Positions 45,067 to 54,352 of a stretch of DNA of 64,000 nt are shown piece by piece. Below the pieces are notes generated by a model. It made no database searches. It saw only the letters and a program-made list of their open reading frames with translations, and was not told where the DNA came from. The stretch spans positions 1-64,000 of the forward strand of contig NZ_VIRG01000052.1 of assembly GCF_008107695.1 (NCBI RefSeq), in the 5' to 3' direction. The position numbers and the translations under genes are program-made. Source of the stretch: Stappia sp. BW2. Lineage in GTDB: Bacteria; Pseudomonadota; Alphaproteobacteria; Rhizobiales; Stappiaceae. Position 1 is the first letter of the stretch. Each line of letters opens with the position of its first letter.

Positions 45067-46430
45067 CGTGCGCCGTCCTCACCGTCTCGTTCCCCGGGGA
45101 TTGCGCCCCACGGACCCATGTTCCTGCCAAAGCCGTAATCGGCCTGGTCTTCCTCCGCCATGCCGGCCTCCGGCCCGAAGAGTTCCAGCCGGGTGCCGAC
45201 CTTGTCGACCATATATTCTTCCGCCAGGAACTGGGCTGCATAGTCCTTCTTGGACTCGCCCCAGGTGCGGTACTGGTCGTAGAAAGCGTCCTTGTGACAA
45301 ATGAAAAGCTGGCGGAAGTCAAGCGGTGTCAGCTCGGACAGCAGCATGTTGACGAGGTTCTTGTCGCGGTGATTGCGTGAGCGCAGCAGGTAGAAGTAAG
45401 CCGCGTTTTCCGGTTCGACCCAAAGTTTTTCGGGTTTCAGGTCCAGCCTCTGCACGATCTCGTTGAGCGCATGATATTCGGCCGGAAGCTGCTGGTGATA
45501 TTTGCGCCTGAGCGCGCGCAGATCGCGCCGCGAGACATCCGACAGGTCCTCGCCATGGCTGGCAGCTGTGTCGATGACGATGAAGTCGAGCTTCTGTTTC
45601 AGAAGGCTCCTGGCAACGCCGCCGCCTGCGTCGAGGATCGGTTCCACCAGCTGGTTGCGGTTGAGGAAATCGGCGACTTCATGCCGGTCTTCCAGGCTGA
45701 AGACATGTTTCACCGGCAGGTCGATGACAGCTTCCGTTAGCTTGGAGGCAATGCACGCGGTTTCCTTCACATCGCGGAAGACATACAGCCCGCCAAAGTG
45801 CGACGTGTAGAAGTTGCCCTGCTCATAGCTTTTCGAACCGATCGACAACGGGGTGCGGATGATGTCGCCGGTTTGCTTGGAAAGCTCGATCATCTCCGCA
45901 ATCAGGACATCGTCCCACCAGGCATCCGGCTCGCTCATGAAGGCGTCGATCTTGTCGGCCAGTTCCTCGCCCGCTTCCGAATGCCCGCCAACAGTATCGG
46001 CTTCCACCTCGATGGCGCGGATATAGAAAAGGTCCTGCGGCGAGGAAATGGAATAGATCGAGTTGACCAGTTCGCCGACCACACAATCGCGGATCGACAG
46101 GGCAAAGAGCTGCTCCTCGTTGTCATCGATGAAGCGTCTCAGGATCGAACGGGATGTCGAGAACCTGGCGTTCAGCAGCGGTCCTGTCTTCTGTTCGATC
46201 GACAGCAGGATGAATTGCCGGTTGCAGCCATGCGGATTGAGGTAATGAATATCGTCCAGCTCATCGCCGATCTCGGGTGAGTATCCGGAGATGTCGATGT
46301 GAAAGGCCTCAAGTGCCGTCCGTTTGCCGGTCAGATGTTCCAGCGCACGGTTGTAACGGGCCACCATGGACGGTGCGGACACCTCATAGAGGTTGCCGAA
46401 CATCAGGTGATGTTTGACGAGCCTCATCAT
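45063..46430 (-). CDS. DUF6638-like protein of unknown function
   Basis: This is a 455-residue soluble protein without signal peptide or membrane segment. The N-terminal RLVKHHLMFGNLYEVSAPSM and the following GYSPEIGDE and LNPHGCNRQFILL resemble proteins I recall as DUF6638; this was not checked. No catalytic motif is recognised. It overlaps the AAA+ ATPase gene and the DUF1523 gene by 4 bp each, so the three are translationally coupled and probably form one complex. It could be an adaptor or substrate receptor for the ATPase, which is inference. Confidence 0.82.
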   Translation of the reverse strand: MMRLVKHHLMFGNLYEVSAPSMVARYNRALEHLTGKRTALEAFHIDISGYSPEIGDELDDIHYLNPHGCNRQFILLSIEQKTGPLLNARFSTSRSILRRFIDDNEEQLFALSIRDCVVGELVNSIYSISSPQDLFYIRAIEVEADTVGGHSEAGEELADKIDAFMSEPDAWWDDVLIAEMIELSKQTGDIIRTPLSIGSKSYEQGNFYTSHFGGLYVFRDVKETACIASKLTEAVIDLPVKHVFSLEDRHEVADFLNRNQLVEPILDAGGGVARSLLKQKLDFIVIDTAASHGEDLSDVSRRDLRALRRKYHQQLPAEYHALNEIVQRLDLKPEKLWVEPENAAYFYLLRSRNHRDKNLVNMLLSELTPLDFRQLFICHKDAFYDQYRTWGESKKDYAAQFLAEEYMVDKVGTRLELFGPEAGMAEEDQADYGFGRNMGPWGAIPGERDGEDGAR

Positions 46431-48376
46431 GGGCGTTTGATTTCCATATACCGGCGCTTGGCTTCTTCCATGCGCTGCATTTCACGCACAGCGTTTTCGA
46501 TGGCGACTTCGTCGGACTTGTCCGCGTAGCGGAATTCGCTGTCCGCGTAACGGTTGATTTCCTGAATGACCATGTCGACGGTGATCGGCTGTGCCAGTTC
46601 GGCGATCATCGCCTTCTTGGTGTCGTAGTCCTTGAACAGGAACAGTTCCGGATCTTCCATCCATTCGTCGGGCAGTTCGAAATCCATCGCCCGCACCTTC
46701 ACCGCGTCGGTGATGTTTTTGATCGCGCGGCCGGTAAAGCGTTCGTCCGCCTGCTGGATGGCCTTCAGATAGGTGCCGAGCTTGGCGATCGTGTCCAGGT
46801 CGCCGGTTTCCGCCTGCACCGCTTCGAACACCTTGAGCAGTGCGTCTTCCTGCGGCCGGGAATGACGGTCGTAGGAGGCGGCAACGGCTTTCTTCAGGGC
46901 CTGGGCTTCGAAAAGGTCATGGTCGCCAACCGGGATCGAGTGGTTCTTGCCCATCAGCAGATGCAGGATGTCGATGTAGTCCTCTCGGCTCTTCGGGCCA
47001 TCGACCAGAAAGCGGGCGCCGGCGCGCTGGCGCAGGGCATCGTCGACGTTTTCCGGATAGTTGGAGAACATGCCGAACGTGCAGTTGCCGCGCACCACGG
47101 TGTTGGCACCGGCAAAGCTTTCCATCAGAACGGCGGTGATTTCCAACTGGCCGGCAGACGACTGGCGGTCGCCGCGTTTGCCAGCAAGCTGGTCGATGTC
47201 GTCGATGGTGCCAAAGCCGATCACATTCGGGTCGGTCACGTTGCGGATGAAGGCCTTGGCGTTCTGGGCCGACTTGCCCTGATAGCTGTCGATGCTCTCG
47301 GTGGAGAGGTTCTGGTAGCGGAAGGGATAACCGGCGACCTGACAATAGTCGTTGACCATGCCGGCCATCATCTGGATCAGCGTGGTCTTGCCGGTGCCCG
47401 GCTTGCCGTCGCCCATGAAGGTGAAGATGAAGCCGCCAAGTTCCGCGAACGGGTTGAGCTTGCGGTCGAAATCATAGGCCATCAGCATCTTGGCAAGCTT
47501 CATCGCCTGGTATTTGGCGATGTGGTTGCCGACGACTTCTTCCGGCTTCTTGAACGCCATGGCGAGCGTCGTGGAGTGCGCGCGCCCCGAGGGCGTAAAG
47601 CCGGTGATCTCGAAATTGTCCGCTTCCACCCGGTAGCGGCTTTCGGAGAAGGGCTGCAACACGCTGACGCCTTCCGCGCGCAGCGTTACCTTTTCCATCA
47701 GCTGTTCGCAGAAGGAGGTGACGAGACTGATAAGCTGGGCGTCGGTTCCAATCGCGGCCGCGGCGATCTCCTGATCCAGTTCCCAGAGAATGCCATGAAG
47801 CGCAAGCTGGTCGTTGTCGAAGAGGATTTCCTCGACCTCGCCGCACTGGATGTCGGTTTCCCCCGCTTCGGCAGACAGGCCGGACAGGAGGAAATCCGTC
47901 ATGTTGGCAAAGACATGTAGGGCGATCATGGCGGTTGCCGACAACAGGTCCTGGAACCGCGTCTTCTGCGAGGCGTCCAGCGTTCCGGCAAGGTTGGCGC
48001 GTTTCAGCTCGGCAAGGCCGCTTTGCTCGGCAAACTGGTCGGCGGTTACCTGGGCCACGGCCAGTGCCCGGCGCAGGGACCGCAGGACACTGGCCTGCAG
48101 CGGTGTGGTCAGGGCGTCGTCGTCACACTCCAGAATGCGGGTCGAAAGCTGAACGCCTTCCGGGCGGGCGGTGGAGCGTGTGACGAGGCCGGGTGTCGTG
48201 GAGCGGAACCGCCGGCGCGCGCCAAGGCCGGGAGAGCGCTCCTGGGCAACGGGCGCTTCAGATTTCCTGGCGATGCGGGGCGTGTGGTCAAAGCCCTGCA
48301 GCATCGTTTCAGCAAAGACATATTTCTCGCGGATCTTGTCTTCTTTCAGTTCCATGAGATCGTTGGAAAGGGTCAC
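46427..48376 (-). CDS. AAA+ ATPase of an uncharacterised five-gene cassette
   Basis: This 649-residue protein has a single AAA module in the C-terminal half: Walker A GKPGTGKT (324-331), Walker B around D392-D393 in GFGTIDDID, a sensor-1 asparagine at 439 in FSNYP, and arginines at 449 and 451 (LRQRAGARF). The roughly 300-residue N-terminal part is unlike known ATPase adaptors, and residues 31-75 look disordered. Such ATPases unfold or remodel proteins or membranes. It lies 9 bp after the 377-residue gene and overlaps the DUF6638-like gene. No protease motif is seen. Confidence 0.88.
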   Translation of the reverse strand: MTLSNDLMELKEDKIREKYVFAETMLQGFDHTPRIARKSEAPVAQERSPGLGARRRFRSTTPGLVTRSTARPEGVQLSTRILECDDDALTTPLQASVLRSLRRALAVAQVTADQFAEQSGLAELKRANLAGTLDASQKTRFQDLLSATAMIALHVFANMTDFLLSGLSAEAGETDIQCGEVEEILFDNDQLALHGILWELDQEIAAAAIGTDAQLISLVTSFCEQLMEKVTLRAEGVSVLQPFSESRYRVEADNFEITGFTPSGRAHSTTLAMAFKKPEEVVGNHIAKYQAMKLAKMLMAYDFDRKLNPFAELGGFIFTFMGDGKPGTGKTTLIQMMAGMVNDYCQVAGYPFRYQNLSTESIDSYQGKSAQNAKAFIRNVTDPNVIGFGTIDDIDQLAGKRGDRQSSAGQLEITAVLMESFAGANTVVRGNCTFGMFSNYPENVDDALRQRAGARFLVDGPKSREDYIDILHLLMGKNHSIPVGDHDLFEAQALKKAVAASYDRHSRPQEDALLKVFEAVQAETGDLDTIAKLGTYLKAIQQADERFTGRAIKNITDAVKVRAMDFELPDEWMEDPELFLFKDYDTKKAMIAELAQPITVDMVIQEINRYADSEFRYADKSDEVAIENAVREMQRMEEAKRRYMEIKRP

Positions 48377-48385
48377 GCGGAAAAC

Positions 48386-49519
48386 CTATTTGTAACTGAG
48401 GATCTTGCCCGAAGGGCTGACGGCATACTTGCGGATATTGGCAAAGCCTGGCGGGTTGCGCTCTTCCAGAACCTGATAGGGGCGCTGGGGCAGGATGAGC
48501 GAGCGCTGCTGGTGGGTGTGGCCCGCCACGTCCTGTGACACGGGGCTCTGGGCCGACAGCGGATCGAGCTGGTAGACCTGCCGTTCGACGGACGAGAAAA
48601 ACCCGGCGGCTTCGAACTCGGAGCCGGAGGCAACCAGCGTTTCGGTCGTCCAGGCAAGTGCCCAGTCCTCGCCCGGCCGGCCGGCAACTTCGGCCAGCAC
48701 GTCGCGCAAGGGGCCGGACTGCTGGGTGAACGCGTGGCTGTACATGGGGCCAAGAAAGAACCGGCGCAGGCGCTTGGGATGGAGGTCGTCGAAGTCACGG
48801 TCGAAACCGCGGGCAATCGTCACCAGCTTTAGGGAAGCGGCGGATTGCGCGGTCAGATGGCTCTGGACGCGCGGCCACCGGCGCTCGTCCTTGGCCAACG
48901 GCCACTTGCCGCTGTCTTCCAGGTCGAGAATATAGATCAGCGGAATATTTTGCTGGCTGTCATAAACCGCCCAGTGCAGCCGGTACAGACGCCGGTTGTC
49001 GGCGACGTTGCCCATCCAGGCCAGACGCGGGTCGTTGCGCGCCCAGAACAGCGTGCCCTTGGCAAGCTCTTCGTAATACTGGCGCTGCGACGCCGCGAAT
49101 TGCAGGTTGGTCGGCGAGGACTGCTCGCGCAGGATATGGTTGACCATTTCCAGCTTCAGCTCACGCATCGTTGGCAGCGAGCGCAAATGCTTGTCCGCCT
49201 GCATGGCATCGTTGGCCATCTGCAGCAGCTCCTGATAGATCGGGAAGCCGCTGTCCTGACGGTCGATGTTCAGGAGTGAGGGCAGCATGTCAGAGACACG
49301 GCCCGCCAGCAGGTATTTGTAGGAAAGCGCTGTGAAGGTTCCCGACAGCGCTTCCAGATATTCCTTCAGAACCGGAATTTCCGTGGGAAGCGCCGTGTTC
49401 TCGTTGATGACGCTTTCCGCGACACCCTGCAAGTGCGAGATGATCCGCTCGAACTTGGCAAAGTAGCGCCGTGTTTCATGCGCTTCTTCCAGGGTTCTGT
49501 GGTCCAGGGTCAGATCCAC
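48386..49519 (-). CDS. Uncharacterised soluble protein of the AAA+ cassette
   Basis: This is a 377-residue protein with no signal peptide or membrane helix. The first 130 residues look helical (LEEAHETRRYFAKFERIISH and following); the remainder is a mixed domain with several Trp/Tyr-rich stretches (RRLYRLHWAVYDSQQN, LIYILDLEDSGKWPL). I recognise no family. It sits 11 bp after the coiled-coil gene and 9 bp before the AAA+ gene, so a joint role with them is likely. Function cannot be assigned. Confidence 0.8.
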   Translation of the reverse strand: MDLTLDHRTLEEAHETRRYFAKFERIISHLQGVAESVINENTALPTEIPVLKEYLEALSGTFTALSYKYLLAGRVSDMLPSLLNIDRQDSGFPIYQELLQMANDAMQADKHLRSLPTMRELKLEMVNHILREQSSPTNLQFAASQRQYYEELAKGTLFWARNDPRLAWMGNVADNRRLYRLHWAVYDSQQNIPLIYILDLEDSGKWPLAKDERRWPRVQSHLTAQSAASLKLVTIARGFDRDFDDLHPKRLRRFFLGPMYSHAFTQQSGPLRDVLAEVAGRPGEDWALAWTTETLVASGSEFEAAGFFSSVERQVYQLDPLSAQSPVSQDVAGHTHQQRSLILPQRPYQVLEERNPPGFANIRKYAVSPSGKILSYK

Positions 49520-49530
49520 CGTTCAGACCC

Positions 49531-50607
49531 TCAGGCCCCGTACGTGTTCTTGTCGTGTTTCTCGACGATCTGCTGGAACCGGCGTGCGAAGCGCTCGTCG
49601 GACTTGGCCTTTTCTTCCAGCACCTTGCGGGCGAACACCATGTGGTCCTCGTGGGCTTCCATCATGTCGGCCATGCGCTGGTTGGTTGCCGAGCCGATGG
49701 CAGCCATGGCGGACTGGGCTTCCTTGTCGGTGGCCACGCCGATCTCGTTGATCTTGTGGGCGATGTCCTGTTGCTGCGCCGTCTTGAGCGACTTCACAAG
49801 GGCATCGTAAAGCACGACGCGCTGCTTGGTGTCCGTCTGCAGCTTGTTGATCAGCACCATCTGGGTGGCCGCCTGGTTCTGCAGGCTGTCGACCCAGGTC
49901 TTGCCCTTTTCGATGTAGCGTTCCAGCGTCTGGCTTTCGGCAAGCTTGACCTGTTCTTCCTGGGCAAGGCGGTTGTATTCGGCGTTCATCTCGGCAAGCT
50001 GGCTTTCCAGCTTGGTGCGGGTGGCTGCGTCGGTTTCCATGGAGATCTTGTTTTCCAGGGCAATCACGTCCGGGTCCATCGCGATCAGCTTGGCCTTGAT
50101 GTCTTCCAGCGTGCTGACGGTCTGTTCGCGCTGGTTCAGCGTCTCGCTGAGGTTGGCTTCCACGCGCTTGGAATGTTCGTTCAGCGTGTTGAGCTGTTCC
50201 TGTAGCAACTGGCCGATGACATTGGACTTGGAGATCAGGTCCTGCAGCTTGTCGTCGATGCTGGCGGAGCGCATGCGTTCCTGGCGGATGCTGTCGGAGC
50301 GCTGCTGGGAAAAGATGCCGATGAAGCTTTCCCATCCGGTCTTCGTGCGCATGGCATCGAAGTCCTTGGAGAAGGTTGCGGTGACATCATCGAGACCCAT
50401 GATCAGCTCGGCGATATTGGCCCCCATGAGTTCGGTGTGCTTGTGCACATCGTCCAGAGACGCGTTCTCGATGTCGATTGAAATATCCTGGCCGGTGTTC
50501 AGTTTGGACTTTGCGGTTTCGATCTTCGAGGTCAGCTCGTCGATCTTCTGCCTTGCCGTGGCCACTTCCTTTTTTGATTTCTCAATCTGAGCGCTGAAAT
50601 CCGCCAT
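49531..50607 (-). CDS. Coiled-coil protein (TelA-reminiscent), first gene of AAA+ cassette
   Basis: This is a 358-residue highly charged protein, predicted mostly alpha-helical with long coiled coils (about 1-40 and 130-260). It has no signal peptide or membrane segment. The helical repeat pattern and VVLYDALVKSLKTAQQQDIA recall TelA (toxic-anion resistance) proteins, but the similarity is loose and was not searched. It heads a five-gene operon with gaps of 11 bp or less. By analogy with TelA-, PspA- or Ter-linked systems it may be a scaffold for a membrane-stress complex, which is inference. Confidence 0.8.
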   Translation of the reverse strand: MADFSAQIEKSKKEVATARQKIDELTSKIETAKSKLNTGQDISIDIENASLDDVHKHTELMGANIAELIMGLDDVTATFSKDFDAMRTKTGWESFIGIFSQQRSDSIRQERMRSASIDDKLQDLISKSNVIGQLLQEQLNTLNEHSKRVEANLSETLNQREQTVSTLEDIKAKLIAMDPDVIALENKISMETDAATRTKLESQLAEMNAEYNRLAQEEQVKLAESQTLERYIEKGKTWVDSLQNQAATQMVLINKLQTDTKQRVVLYDALVKSLKTAQQQDIAHKINEIGVATDKEAQSAMAAIGSATNQRMADMMEAHEDHMVFARKVLEEKAKSDERFARRFQQIVEKHDKNTYGA

Positions 50608-51304
50608 GTGCCTCTTCCGGATAAAATTTTTGTAATGTGGGTCTTATTTAGCAAGTCTGTGTGGAAATACAATTACAACGCGCTTGCCGAAACGTTATGG
50701 CTCCGGTTGCTTGCGGAGGCTGGACAGTCAGCGGTGACCGAGGCCTTCCCGGCCTGTCTGCCTGCCTTGAAACGGAAACGGGGTCGCTTGGCCCTGGCAC
50801 TCCCGGCGAGACGGGGAGCGGGCAGGTCCATTCTTCGAACGCCTGAACGGCCAACAGCATGATATCGGTTGAGCCTGTCGCTCGGACCGCATGTGGTGAT
50901 CCTCGACAATCCGGGCTGCGTGATACCGTAGAAAATGTCAGTGCTTTTCTTATCGGCAAGACGCGACAGTTCATTTTGCCTGCCTGACTTTTCTTTGCGG
51001 GATTTGGCAGGGTTGAGGATATCGGCGTTTTTTGTCCATTGTTCTTGTGGAGAGTCTTGCCTTTGGAAATGAGCCGTCACAAACTCCGGCAAGTTTTACA
51101 GGGTGTTGTGATGCTTTTGCGGCTGACCAGAATGTATAACTTTCGGAATGGCTGCGTGCATGCAAAGCTGACCATGGAGGGAATGAACTGACGTCAGAAA
51201 TATAGCTTGAAAAAAGTTATGAAGTATAACTATTATAACTCATCATCTGATCGGAGGGAGGATTCCGGTCGGATCTTGAAGTTGATCGAACAGGGAGGAA
51301 ACCA
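50608..51304. other. Long non-coding divergent region
   Basis: These 697 bases lie between the AAA+ cassette (minus) and the TRAP operon (plus). I see no credible gene: short open frames here lack ribosome sites and family resemblance. The left end must hold the cassette promoter; the right end holds a clear promoter-operator for dctP (51207-51236). A half-site ATAACT at 51136-51141 may be a secondary regulator contact. The middle could encode a small RNA, but no terminator supports this. Confidence 0.5.
51207..51236 (+). promoter_or_regulatory. Promoter with MarR-type operator before the TRAP operon
   Basis: TTGAAA (51207-51212) and TATTAT (51231-51236) form a -35/-10 pair with an 18-bp spacer. 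The spacer holds a perfect dyad AGTTAT-GAAGT-ATAACT (51215-51231). An almost identical site precedes the SDR gene at 54353. The MarR-family regulator encoded at 55964 is the likely binder. Sequence and layout are seen; binding is inferred. Confidence 0.65.
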
Positions 51305-52345
51305 ATGATCAACTTGCATAAGCAGTTTGCCAAACTGGCTGTGGCTGCGACTGTATCCGCAATTGCGCTTGCAGGCACCGCATCGACCACGCTGGCGCAG
51401 GAAGTCACACTGCGCCTGCACCAGTTTCTGCCGGCACAGGCCAATGTTCCCAAGAACGTGCTCGACCCCTGGGCCGACAAGATCGAAGCCGAATCCGATG
51501 GACGCATCAAGATCGAGCGCTATCCGGCCATGCAGCTTGGCGGCAAGCCGCCGGAGCTGATCGACCAGGTCGTCGATGGTGTCGTGGATATTGTCTGGAC
51601 CGTTGCCGGTTATACGCCGGGCCGCTTCCCGCGCGCCGAGGTGTTTGAGCTTCCGTTCACGATGACGGATGCGGAGACCATGTCCCGCGCCTACTGGAAG
51701 CTTGCCGAAGAAACCATGATGGACGAGGACTTTGCGCGCTTCAAGCCGCTGGGCCTGTGGGTTCATGGTCCCGGCGTGATCCATTCCAGCAAGCCGATCG
51801 AAACCGTGTCCGATCTCAACGGCGTCAAGCTTCGAGCACCGACCCGTGTGACCAACAAGCTGTTTTCCAACCTCGGCGCAACGCCGATCGGCATGCCGGT
51901 TCCGGCCATTCCGGAAGCGCTCAGCAAGGGCGTGGTCGATGCAACGGTCATCCCGTGGGAGGTTGTCGGCGCGCTGAAGGTGAACGAGCTGGTCAAGAAC
52001 CACACGGAGTTTCCGGGCAAGGCGCTCTATACCACGTCCTTCATCTTCGCGATGAACAAGGACAAGTATGACAGCCTGCCGGATGACCTGAAGGCCATTA
52101 TCGACGCGAACTCCGGAGAGGAGTTCTCCGCATTTGCCGGCAAGCAGATGCAGTCGGACGATGCCGGCCCGCGTGCGGCTGCCGTGGAGATGGGTAACAA
52201 CATCATCACGCTGACGGACGAGCAGGCTGCCGAATGGGAAGCCGCCGCACAGGGCTCCATTGACGAATGGTACGCCGAAATGGAGGCCAAGGGCATCGAT
52301 GGCAAGGCGCTGAAGGCGCGTGCCGATGAGTTGATGGCCAACTGA
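51305..52345 (+). CDS. dctP: TRAP transporter substrate-binding protein (DctP family)
   Basis: This 346-residue periplasmic protein has a signal peptide (about 1-33, cleaved near TTLAQ). The mature part (EVTLRLHQFLPAQANVPKNV, and VHGPGVIHSS and KLRAPTRVTNKLFSNLGAT mid-protein) is typical of DctP; the arginine in LRAPTR is at the usual carboxylate-binding position. It should bind an aromatic or phenylpropanoid acid, judging from the hydroxycinnamate genes downstream. A GGAGG site precedes the ATG. It is first in dctPQM. Confidence 0.93.
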   Translation: MINLHKQFAKLAVAATVSAIALAGTASTTLAQEVTLRLHQFLPAQANVPKNVLDPWADKIEAESDGRIKIERYPAMQLGGKPPELIDQVVDGVVDIVWTVAGYTPGRFPRAEVFELPFTMTDAETMSRAYWKLAEETMMDEDFARFKPLGLWVHGPGVIHSSKPIETVSDLNGVKLRAPTRVTNKLFSNLGATPIGMPVPAIPEALSKGVVDATVIPWEVVGALKVNELVKNHTEFPGKALYTTSFIFAMNKDKYDSLPDDLKAIIDANSGEEFSAFAGKQMQSDDAGPRAAAVEMGNNIITLTDEQAAEWEAAAQGSIDEWYAEMEAKGIDGKALKARADELMAN

Positions 52346-52411
52346 CCGTCATGAAGCAGTTCTCCGGAAACACAGTTTCCGGAGAACGTTCTTCGACAGG
52401 ATACATGAAAA

Positions 52412-52999
52412 ATGCTGCTCACTCTGGTGGAGCGTCTCGCGCGCTTCATGGCGATACTCGGCGGTCTGGTTCTGACGGCGCTGATCGGGCTGACCTGCGT
52501 CAGCGTGCTCGGCCGCGGGCTGAACACATTCGGTCATTCCGAGTTTCTGACCTCTTTGTCCGAAAGCGCCGCCAACGCGCTGATCGCGACCGGCGTCGGT
52601 CCGGTCTCCGGCGATTTTGAACTGGTCGAGGCGGGGATCAGCTTCACCATTTTCGCCTTTCTGCCGATCTGCCAGCTGAAGCGTGGACACGCCACCGTGG
52701 ACGTTTTCGCCGGCAGCTTCCCTAACTGGCTGAACCGGGGCCTTGAAGTGCTCTGGGAGATTCTCCTCAGCTTGCTGGTCTTCCTGATCACCTGGCGGCT
52801 GTTCGTCGGTATGGAAGACAAGATGCGCTACAACGAAACCACCTTTTTGCTCCAGTTTCCGGTCTGGTGGGCCTTCGCGCTCAGCTTTGCCGCTGCTGCC
52901 GTTGCCTCCGTCGTCGCGCTCTATTGTGCGGTTGCCAAGGTGCTTGAACTGTTTACCGGCCGGCGTTTCACGCCCGATGCCGAGGGAGGGGTCCATTGA
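52412..52999 (+). CDS. dctQ: TRAP transporter small permease (DctQ family)
   Basis: This 195-residue membrane protein has four main helices in the DctQ pattern, including FTIFAFLPICQLKRGHATVDVF. It is longer than many DctQ proteins because of a roughly 45-residue loop after helix 1 (HSEFLTSLSESAANALIATG). It pairs with DctM. It overlaps dctM by 4 bp. Confidence 0.9.
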   Translation: MLLTLVERLARFMAILGGLVLTALIGLTCVSVLGRGLNTFGHSEFLTSLSESAANALIATGVGPVSGDFELVEAGISFTIFAFLPICQLKRGHATVDVFAGSFPNWLNRGLEVLWEILLSLLVFLITWRLFVGMEDKMRYNETTFLLQFPVWWAFALSFAAAAVASVVALYCAVAKVLELFTGRRFTPDAEGGVH

Positions 53000-54312
53000 G
53001 CCTGCTTGAACTCGGCTATCTGTCGTTTCCCGTTCTTCTGCTGCTGATCTTCCTGCGCGCGCCCATCGGCCTTGCCATGATGATCTGCGGCCTGGGTGGT
53101 CTCTATCTTGCGACCGGCAGTCCCAACATCATTCTCGCCAAGCTGAAGTCGGAAACCTATTCGACCTTCTCCAGCTATTCGCTGACGATCATTCCGATGT
53201 TCCTGCTGATGGGGCAGTTCGCGACCCATTCAGGCATGTCATCGTCCCTGTTCAAGGCTGCCGAAAGCTGGCTCGGCCACCGCAAGGGCGGTGTCGCCAT
53301 GGCGGCTGTCGGGGCCTGCGCAGGCTTCGGCGCGATCTGCGGATCGTCGCTGGCGACCGCCGCCACCATGAGCCGTGTCGCTCTGCCGGAACTGCGCCGC
53401 TATGGCTATTCCGGCGGTTTCTCGACGGCAACGCTGGCCGCCGGTGGAACGCTCGGCATTCTCATTCCGCCGTCGGTCATCCTGGTGATCTATGCCATCC
53501 TGACCGAGCAGAACATCGCCAAACTGTTCCTGGCCGCCTTCATTCCGGGCCTGCTGGCCGCCATCGGCTACATGATCACGATCTCCATCTATGTGCGGCT
53601 TCACCCCGGCTCCGCCGGAACGCGTGAACCGGTGCCCTATGCCGAGCGGATGCGTGCTCTGATGGACGTGTGGCCGGTTCTGCTGGTGTTCGGGCTTGTG
53701 GTCGGAGGCATTTACCTGGGCTGGTTCACGCCTACGGAAGGGGCTGCGGTCGGTGCTGCGGGAACGGGTGTCATCGCGCTCATCTCCGGCAACCTGACCT
53801 GGAAGATCTTTGTCGACAGCATGATCCAGACCGCGTTGAGCACGGCGATGATCTTCTTCATCGTGCTCGGCGCCGGGTTCTACAACAGCTTCCTCGCGCT
53901 CAGCCAGTTGCCGCAGGAACTTTCAGGCTGGGTCGTCGGCCAGGGCTTCAGCCCGCTGACGGTGTTGACGCTGATCCTGCTGTTCTATCTGGTCTTCGGC
54001 TGTCTCATGGACAGTCTGTCGATGATCCTGTTGACCATCCCGATCTTCTTCCCGGTGATCAGCGTGCTCGACTTCGGCATGAGCCCGGAACACGTCGCGA
54101 TCTGGTTCGGCATCCTGGTGCTGATCGTTGTGGAGGTCGGGCTGATAACGCCGCCCGTTGGCATGAACCTGTTCATCATCAACGCGATGGACCGATCAAC
54201 GCCGATGAAGGAGACCTACAAGGCCGTCCTCTGGTTCGTGACGTCCGACATCGTCCGCGTGATCCTGCTGGTCCTGTTTCCGTCAATCACCCTGTTCCTT
54301 CTGGCTGGTTAA
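52996..54312 (+). CDS. dctM: TRAP transporter large permease (DctM family)
   Basis: This is a 438-residue permease with about twelve helices and TRAP-M blocks GAICGSSLATAATMSRVALPE, LIPPSVILVIYAILTEQNI and PPVGMNLFIINAM. It catalyses sodium- or proton-coupled uptake of the acid delivered by DctP. It is the last gene of dctPQM; the next unit has its own operator 40 bp downstream. Confidence 0.95.
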   Translation: MSLLELGYLSFPVLLLLIFLRAPIGLAMMICGLGGLYLATGSPNIILAKLKSETYSTFSSYSLTIIPMFLLMGQFATHSGMSSSLFKAAESWLGHRKGGVAMAAVGACAGFGAICGSSLATAATMSRVALPELRRYGYSGGFSTATLAAGGTLGILIPPSVILVIYAILTEQNIAKLFLAAFIPGLLAAIGYMITISIYVRLHPGSAGTREPVPYAERMRALMDVWPVLLVFGLVVGGIYLGWFTPTEGAAVGAAGTGVIALISGNLTWKIFVDSMIQTALSTAMIFFIVLGAGFYNSFLALSQLPQELSGWVVGQGFSPLTVLTLILLFYLVFGCLMDSLSMILLTIPIFFPVISVLDFGMSPEHVAIWFGILVLIVVEVGLITPPVGMNLFIINAMDRSTPMKETYKAVLWFVTSDIVRVILLVLFPSITLFLLAG

Positions 54313-54352
54313 CCCCAGCCGGAAGGCGTGCGCCGTTTCGGTGTATCAAAAT

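Noticed and set aside
46862-47920. 352-codon open frame opposite the AAA+ ATPase
   Set aside because: The sense strand has Walker A/B and sensor motifs; the antisense product is unlike any protein I know.
50608-50862. 84-codon open frame upstream of the AAA+ cassette
   Set aside because: No ribosome site, arginine-rich composition and no family resemblance.
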